Below are positions 24,219 to 27,566 of a DNA stretch of 27,566 nucleotides, in pieces. The position numbers and the translations under genes are program-made. Positions within the stretch are counted from its first letter, which is position 1. Every line of letters begins with the position of its first letter. The stretch spans positions 1,211 through 28,776 of the IMG/VR virus record IMGVR_UViG_3300030116_002459; one strand, given 5' to 3'. The notes below the pieces were generated by a model. The model did no database searches. It was not told the origin of the DNA and saw only the letters and a program-made list of their open reading frames with translations. The stretch is from a virus.

Positions 24219-24599
24219 CTATGCAAATTGAAACGAAGAAGGACTCCTAGATTCTCTTTCTTTTTCTTTATCAACTAATTTGAGTGTCATATTAACTATG
24301 TCTTCAATTTCTTTTTTAGTTTTATTATAGGCTATACCATCATGGTTGAAACCTAAATCTATTAACTGATTCAACAGATTATCGTCAACTCTCATATAAA
24401 TTTCATATGCTGTATATGCCATAGGGTCCGATAAATTATCTCTAGGAGTAGAATAAAAACCAGTTCCAGCGATAATACTTATATATAAACCATTTTTAAA
24501 TTCTTTAGTAAACATCCATCCTTCGGGGTCCTTAAAATGACGCTTGAATACAATGTCGTTAAATCTAAATTCTGCCTTTAATATATCTTCCCATGTCAT
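24219..24599 (-). CDS. Tagged small protein, unknown
   Basis: This 126-aa protein opens with the perfect tag MTWEDILKAEF. An alpha/beta domain follows, with strands FNDIVFKRHF, GWMFTKEFKNGLYISIIAG and aromatic residues, then helices NLLNQLIDLGF and IEDIVNMTLKLVDKEK. The end is Ser/Arg-rich. GGAGATGATTAA precedes the start. The DNA across site, start and tag is identical over 30 bp to that of the next gene upstream, although the proteins behind the tags are unrelated. I recognise no family. Confidence 0.85.
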   Translation of the reverse strand: MTWEDILKAEFRFNDIVFKRHFKDPEGWMFTKEFKNGLYISIIAGTGFYSTPRDNLSDPMAYTAYEIYMRVDDNLLNQLIDLGFNHDGIAYNKTKKEIEDIVNMTLKLVDKEKERESRSPSSFQFA

Positions 24600-24606
24600 T
24601 TAATCA
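24577..24606 (-). repeat. Tag/start cassette, copy A of a perfect 30-bp direct repeat
   Basis: These 30 bases cover the GAT of the ribosome site, the spacer, the ATG and the first seven tag codons of the gene ending at 24219. They are identical to 24962-24991. Downstream protein sequences are unrelated, so conservation is confined to the cassette. Confidence 0.85.
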
Positions 24607-24612
24607 TCTCCA

Positions 24613-24984
24613 TTAATATCTTTCTGATAATTCGTAATCCCCACGCATTTGTCTTAATTTACCTTCGCCTGTATCTGCTTCTGTAGTATCAGGGCGATAG
24701 TTAGAAGAAGGGGGCTTTTCCCCTTTTGGAGTAATAATATAAAATAAAATATTACCAGCCAACCTTTCAAAGATACCTGTGTCTTCATCCATTTCTACAA
24801 TTTTTCCTTCTTTACCACTACCCACTAATGTCATTCCTACTTGAGAAAACATGTTTCTCAAATAAGTTAATGCCGCTTCTCTACTACCATGCTCTGAACC
24901 ATCAGTTGCATAATCATCAGGTCTGTCAGCATTCTTAGCATAAATAATAAATTTATTTTCTTTTAATATATCTTCCCATGTCAT
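24613..24984 (-). CDS. Tagged small protein, unknown
   Basis: This 123-aa protein opens with MTWEDILKENKF. The body has short strands (FIIYAKNAD, GNILFYIITPKG) around a helix (REAALTYLRNMFSQVGM). The tail is Pro/Ser/Thr- and charged-rich, probably disordered (KPPSSNYRPDTTEADTGEG). ACGTGATTAA precedes the ATG. The alpha/beta order would fit a small ferredoxin-like fold, but no family is recognised. It lies 4 nt after the 445-aa gene. Confidence 0.85.
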   Translation of the reverse strand: MTWEDILKENKFIIYAKNADRPDDYATDGSEHGSREAALTYLRNMFSQVGMTLVGSGKEGKIVEMDEDTGIFERLAGNILFYIITPKGEKPPSSNYRPDTTEADTGEGKLRQMRGDYELSERY

Positions 24985-24991
24985 TTAATCA
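24962..24991 (-). repeat. Tag/start cassette, copy B of a perfect 30-bp direct repeat
   Basis: This copy lies at the start of the gene ending at 24613, 385 bp from copy A, in the same orientation and the same position relative to the start codon. Confidence 0.85.
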
Positions 24992-26326
24992 CGTCCATAA
25001 CATATCCGACCAACTTTTCTTAACTTCTTTTTTAGGTTTAGCGGCTTCCATTAATCTGTTAAATTCGGGAACCCAACTACCCTTTCTTCCATCACCTGCG
25101 GAAGATAAAATGAATGGGAATTTAGAATTAGGCGCTAACAAGTTATTACCACCTTTAGACCTAATAATTTTATTAATTGTTCTATTCATGATAGCGGCAG
25201 TAATTCTAAACTTAACAGTTTTCAAAAATTTTATACCTTCTATTTTCTCACCATCTCTTTCTAAACTACCAGCAAATTTGATAATAGCAGGTATATCTTT
25301 TTTAGAAACATTAAATGTCATAGAGTTTATAGCGCCTAATAATTTACCAGTATTCACATAATTATTTCTCTTAAATCTATCTTTCTTAAAATACATTTCA
25401 TTTTTCATCATATTTTGTAATTCAGAAACATAGGGTCCAAAAGAAGACAGATTATCTGCTTTCCCTTCTCTAAGTGATTTACTACCTAAACCAGTAACAT
25501 CAATATCTAAATGAGTAATTTTAGGGTCTAGCATTTTTTCAAATTCTTCTACTATTCCTAGTAAACCTTTACCACCAACTAAATCAGATGTTGCATTATC
25601 TTTAGATGAACCAGCAAACATAGCCAAATACATAGGAGGTTTTGCCGTATCTTGTGATTCGCTATACCAAGAACTAGGAACCGCTTTAGATTCTTTAGTT
25701 CCTTTCATCCTCTTTCTAGCATTAACATATTCAGGAGTTCGGTAATGACCATATACTGTTTTTTCTCCAGTAATTTTATATTTTCCTGTTTTTTTATCCT
25801 TTTTAGTACCAGTAGGAACTTTAAAGGGAATATTTCTAGGATTAGCACTTAAACCTCTTTCATCTTTTTGGTCCCAAAATTCTAATAAATCTTCTTTGAA
25901 TTCTTTTAACTCTTTAATATCTTCTTCTGTAACTAAGTCAGGTGTATCAACACCCAAAATTTCTTTAAAACGCTTCATGTTTCTTTTGAAGTTATCAGCG
26001 CTTCCTTTACCTTTTCTAGCGTGTGAAGAAGTAACATGGTTTTCCAAATGAGATAATAGGTCTTCTTCAAATGACTTATCAGGTGGTCTATTTGTTTTTG
26101 TGTAGCCCGCTCCTCCAGTAACTCCTATATCCGCTTTTTTTAACCCTTTACATTTATTTTCCCAATTAATATAATCTTTTTTGATTGCCTCATGTGCTTC
26201 TCCTATCTCTTGAAAAACCCTAACAGTTGTACCATCTTCTGCTGTAAAAGTTACAGCATCTTTTTTAGTAATTTTTTTAGCCTTTAGAATTGGCTCCCTT
26301 TTCCATAGTTGATTTGTCCAACTCAT
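24989..26326 (-). CDS. Protein with tag-like sequences at both ends, unknown
   Basis: This 445-aa protein starts MSWTNQLWKREPILKAKK and ends EVKKSWSDMLWT. Both ends therefore carry an S-W-x-x-x-L-W variant of the tag. Between them are a short beta segment (DAVTFTAEDGTTVRVFQ), a helical region (residues 100-150) and basic loops (GTKKDKKTGKYKITGEK). A C-terminal alpha/beta domain follows (LGAINSMTFNVSKKDIPAII, KFRITAAIMNRTINKII). No catalytic motif is recognised. It overlaps the upstream gene by 4 nt. The double tagging could let it bridge two docking sites (inference). Confidence 0.87.
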   Translation of the reverse strand: MSWTNQLWKREPILKAKKITKKDAVTFTAEDGTTVRVFQEIGEAHEAIKKDYINWENKCKGLKKADIGVTGGAGYTKTNRPPDKSFEEDLLSHLENHVTSSHARKGKGSADNFKRNMKRFKEILGVDTPDLVTEEDIKELKEFKEDLLEFWDQKDERGLSANPRNIPFKVPTGTKKDKKTGKYKITGEKTVYGHYRTPEYVNARKRMKGTKESKAVPSSWYSESQDTAKPPMYLAMFAGSSKDNATSDLVGGKGLLGIVEEFEKMLDPKITHLDIDVTGLGSKSLREGKADNLSSFGPYVSELQNMMKNEMYFKKDRFKRNNYVNTGKLLGAINSMTFNVSKKDIPAIIKFAGSLERDGEKIEGIKFLKTVKFRITAAIMNRTINKIIRSKGGNNLLAPNSKFPFILSSAGDGRKGSWVPEFNRLMEAAKPKKEVKKSWSDMLWT

Positions 26327-26619
26327 TCCTCATCATCCTCTTTTTTCTTTTTCTTTTTTCCGTATATAGGTTTACTTTCAATTCCAGCAGTTGTACTAGT
26401 AACTGCACCTGCAACTTTTAACATTCTCTTCCAACTACCTATTCCTTGTTTACCACTTAACTTTGATAAAATAGGTAAACGATATTTCTTAGCAACTTTA
26501 AGTTCTGCTTCGGGCTGGTCGAGATTTTTAAATTTCATTTCTTCTTTCATCTCTGTAACATATTGTGGATAGTCTCTTACAAACTCAGTTTCGATAATAG
26601 CCTTATTTAATTTAAACAT
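26323..26619 (-). CDS. Small basic protein with internal tag-like motif
   Basis: This 98-aa protein has an N-terminal helical region (IIETEFVRDYPQYVTEMKEE, then LDQPEAELKVAKKYRLPILS). An internal GSWKRMLKVAG resembles the tag. It ends with a Lys-rich then acidic tail (KKKKKKEDDEE). GGTGGATTAA precedes the ATG; the TAA in it is the stop of the 34-aa minigene. The internal tag followed by a short tail gives the reverse layout of the N-tagged proteins. No family is recognised. Confidence 0.82.
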   Translation of the reverse strand: MFKLNKAIIETEFVRDYPQYVTEMKEEMKFKNLDQPEAELKVAKKYRLPILSKLSGKQGIGSWKRMLKVAGAVTSTTAGIESKPIYGKKKKKKEDDEE

Positions 26620-26724
26620 TTAATCCACCTGTGTAAACGCACTTCTTCTACGTCTTTTTTCTTTATCGTCCTTATCTTCTTTAGGCTTTTTGGGTTTCTT
26701 TTTTAATACTTCTTCCCAACCCAT
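26620..26724 (-). CDS. 34-aa minigene: tag plus charged tail
   Basis: An ATG at 26724, three bases after GGGTGAT, opens a 34-codon frame reading MGWEEVLKKKPKKPKEDKDD and then KEKRRRRSAFTQVD. It consists of the tag and a highly charged tail only. Support comes from the tag, the strong ribosome site, and its stop being embedded in the ribosome site of the next gene. An in-frame ATG 12 codons upstream lacks a site. It may be a small DNA-neutralising internal peptide. It is short enough to be missed by routine gene calling. Confidence 0.75.
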   Translation of the reverse strand: MGWEEVLKKKPKKPKEDKDDKEKRRRRSAFTQVD

Positions 26725-26808
26725 GTTATCACCCAATGTCCAATCGTAACTATATCTCATTTAATACCATTTCTTTTTAAGTTAGAATATAATTCACTTT
26801 TCGTTTAT
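26725..26808. other. Largest intergenic gap (84 bp), possible promoter
   Basis: This is the only non-coding gap above 15 bp in the window. On the minus strand it is very A/T-rich and contains AGTGAATTATATTC (about 26798-26785). That could be a weak archaeal BRE/TATA element about 60 bp upstream of the 34-aa minigene start. No hairpin followed by a T-run is visible. A promoter refreshing transcription of the downstream operon is possible but weakly supported. Confidence 0.25.
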
Positions 26809-27324
26809 TCATTTTACCCGCCTCTTTGTGGGAAAGGGATTAAAATCTTCTTTACTCCTTCCGTATATTTGTCCTCTATGATGCGGGTTTTTACGTTTAT
26901 CTTTCCAAATATTTACAAAATTAGTGGGGGATAACCCCTTTATATTTGGGCCAAAGGATTGAAACGTTTGAAAAGTAATTGTCCCTTTACCCGCTAATTT
27001 AAACATTATAGTGTCTAAATTACTTTTATCTTTGAATCTCCATGCCCAAAAATTACCACTTCTACCCCACTTATCAGAGTCTTTTATTGCATCCACCCAA
27101 GTTTCCATTTCATTTGTATTTTTTGTTTTACCTCTTTTAGTGGCATTAAACAGATAATGAGGACTAACATTAACATTACCAACTTTATCTCTCATCCCTA
27201 TGTTTTTACCCCATCCTCTTGTATGGGCAACCTCTCTTCTAAAGGTAGTTCTTCTTGGTTCGGGCATAGGATGTGGTTCATAATACTCAGGGGGAAATAA
27301 CTTCAGAACATCTTCCCAACTCAT
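26809..27324 (-). CDS. Tagged protein, unknown
   Basis: This 171-aa protein starts MSWEDVLKLFPPEYYEPHPM. After the tag come a Pro/Tyr/His-rich linker and a basic, aromatic-rich domain (WVDAIKDSDKWGRSGNFWAW, then TIMFKLAGKGTITFQTFQSF). A basic tail follows (KNPHHRGQIYGRSK). The ATG overlaps the stop of the HMG-CoA lyase-like gene by 4 nt (ATGA), with AGATGATT upstream. I recognise no family. It is the first tagged gene in transcription order in this window. Confidence 0.86.
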   Translation of the reverse strand: MSWEDVLKLFPPEYYEPHPMPEPRRTTFRREVAHTRGWGKNIGMRDKVGNVNVSPHYLFNATKRGKTKNTNEMETWVDAIKDSDKWGRSGNFWAWRFKDKSNLDTIMFKLAGKGTITFQTFQSFGPNIKGLSPTNFVNIWKDKRKNPHHRGQIYGRSKEDFNPFPTKRRVK

Positions 27325-27566
27325 ACAATCATCTCTGGAACTTTACCTTTTAGCCAATAAGCCAATTTGTCAATAGCCGCCAAATCAACTCCCGTCTGAT
27401 AACCTCGACTATCTGCCCAACTAATCAATTTATTCGTTGAAAGGTTATTTCCGCTATTCGGCATAAAAGGACATCCACCTAAACCAGCAATACTACCATC
27501 AAAAGTAGTTATACCCCATTCTACCGCCGCATCAACGCTCCTAAACATATCATTTTTACCTTCATG
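27321..27566 (-). CDS. Hydroxymethylglutaryl-CoA lyase-like protein, C-terminal part
   Basis: The reading frame stays open to the right edge, so this is the last 81 residues of a longer protein; the ATG at 27548 is internal. The segment GITTFDGSIAGLGGCPFMP followed by NNLSTNKLISWADSRGYQTG and VDL matches the C-terminal signature of HMG-CoA lyases (S-V/I-A-G-L-G-G-C-P-Y/F, then G-N-x-A/S-T, then G-x-x-T-G-V/I-D). It includes the active-site loop cysteine. HMG-CoA lyase splits HMG-CoA to acetyl-CoA and acetoacetate in the DRE-TIM metallolyase family. The frame reaches ATGA overlap with a tagged virus gene, so it belongs to the viral operon. A related aldolase with another acyl-CoA substrate is possible, because the N-terminal catalytic half is outside the window. 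Confidence 0.85.
   Translation of the reverse strand, partial: HEGKNDMFRSVDAAVEWGITTFDGSIAGLGGCPFMPNSGNNLSTNKLISWADSRGYQTGVDLAAIDKLAYWLKGKVPEMIV

Noticed and set aside
454-26572. Numerous plus-strand open frames of 60-127 codons
   Set aside because: All lie opposite strong minus-strand genes, lack ribosome sites and have compositions typical of antisense shadows (Ser/Leu/Phe-rich).
26785-26795. Firm call of an archaeal TATA promoter in the 84-bp gap
   Set aside because: The match is weak in very A/T-rich DNA and there is no second promoter to compare with. It is mentioned only as a possibility.
5793-27324. The tag as an artefact of ribosome binding or wrong start calls
   Set aside because: Starts are confirmed by ribosome sites directly upstream, and the motif also appears at C-termini and inside proteins, where initiation plays no role.
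5793-27324. The tag as a PCNA-interacting (PIP) box or signal peptide
   Set aside because: It lacks the Gln and paired aromatic residues of a PIP box and the hydrophobic core of a signal peptide. It is a short amphipathic charged motif.
27321-27548. A complete 75-aa gene starting at ATG 27548
   Set aside because: The frame is open upstream to the edge with no ribosome site at this ATG, and the family match begins before it. It is the end of a longer gene.
1-27566. tRNA genes, CRISPR arrays, insertion sequences, attachment sites
   Set aside because: Nothing resembling tRNA cloverleaf motifs, regularly spaced repeats, transposase genes or integrase/att structure was seen. Almost all bases are in minus-strand genes.

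Overview
The window looks like the head and DNA-packaging region of an uncultured tailed, HK97-type dsDNA virus (Caudoviricetes). The DNA is visibly AT-rich. Every credible gene lies on the minus strand, and genes are packed with 1-10 nt gaps or short overlaps, often the 4-nt ATGA type. The sequence therefore reads as one long operon running from high to low coordinates. Many starts are preceded by GGTGAT or GAGGTGA a few bases upstream of ATG, GTG or TTG. That fits pairing with the ...ATCACCTCC... end of 16S rRNA and is common in archaea. Together with an ATP-dependent ligase that has an archaeal-like N-terminal domain, and small modules I remember from marine tailed phages, this suggests a marine archaeal virus (of the kind infecting Poseidoniales or Nitrososphaeria). 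The host is an inference; a bacterial host is not excluded.

Layout in transcription order (right to left). 27566-27321: end of a hydroxymethylglutaryl-CoA lyase-like gene that runs off the window. 27324-24219: six small or medium genes of unknown function, including a 34-aa minigene. 24209-23547: probable small terminase with two zinc/helix-turn-helix repeats. 23550-18533: two large unknown proteins (703 and 966 aa). 18528-15749: eight small genes (basic modules, Cys-rich, EF-hand and GNAT-like proteins). 15776-14307: large terminase. 14323-12974: LAGLIDADG-domain protein. 12974-11328: portal with two zinc-ribbon-like insertions. 11328-10573: three small genes. 10562-7104: a 1152-aa unknown protein. 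7103-5364: six small genes. 5353-2885: ATP-dependent DNA ligase with a long C-terminal extension. 2857-1505: prohead protease fused to a scaffold. 1490-132: major capsid protein. 121-1: start of the next gene. No tail, replication, tRNA or CRISPR sequences are seen.

The outstanding signal is a short peptide tag, consensus M-[S/T/G/D]-W-E-D-[I/V]-L-K, at the N-terminus of about 16 otherwise unrelated proteins spread over the whole window. Variants occur at the C-terminus of at least three large or medium proteins and internally in others. The core machines (capsid, portal, large terminase, ligase, small terminase) lack it. The scaffold and a 78-aa protein both end in a related module (I-P-x-x-D-x-I-A-K-M-x-W-x-D-I-N-x-L-V-x-R-L). 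I infer a virus-wide address peptide that loads cargo proteins into the procapsid, possibly by imitating the scaffold tail. The parallels are the capsid-targeting sequence of T4 internal proteins and the cargo peptides of encapsulins. Many tagged proteins are small and basic or carry metal-binding or winged-helix motifs, which suits internal virion cargo.
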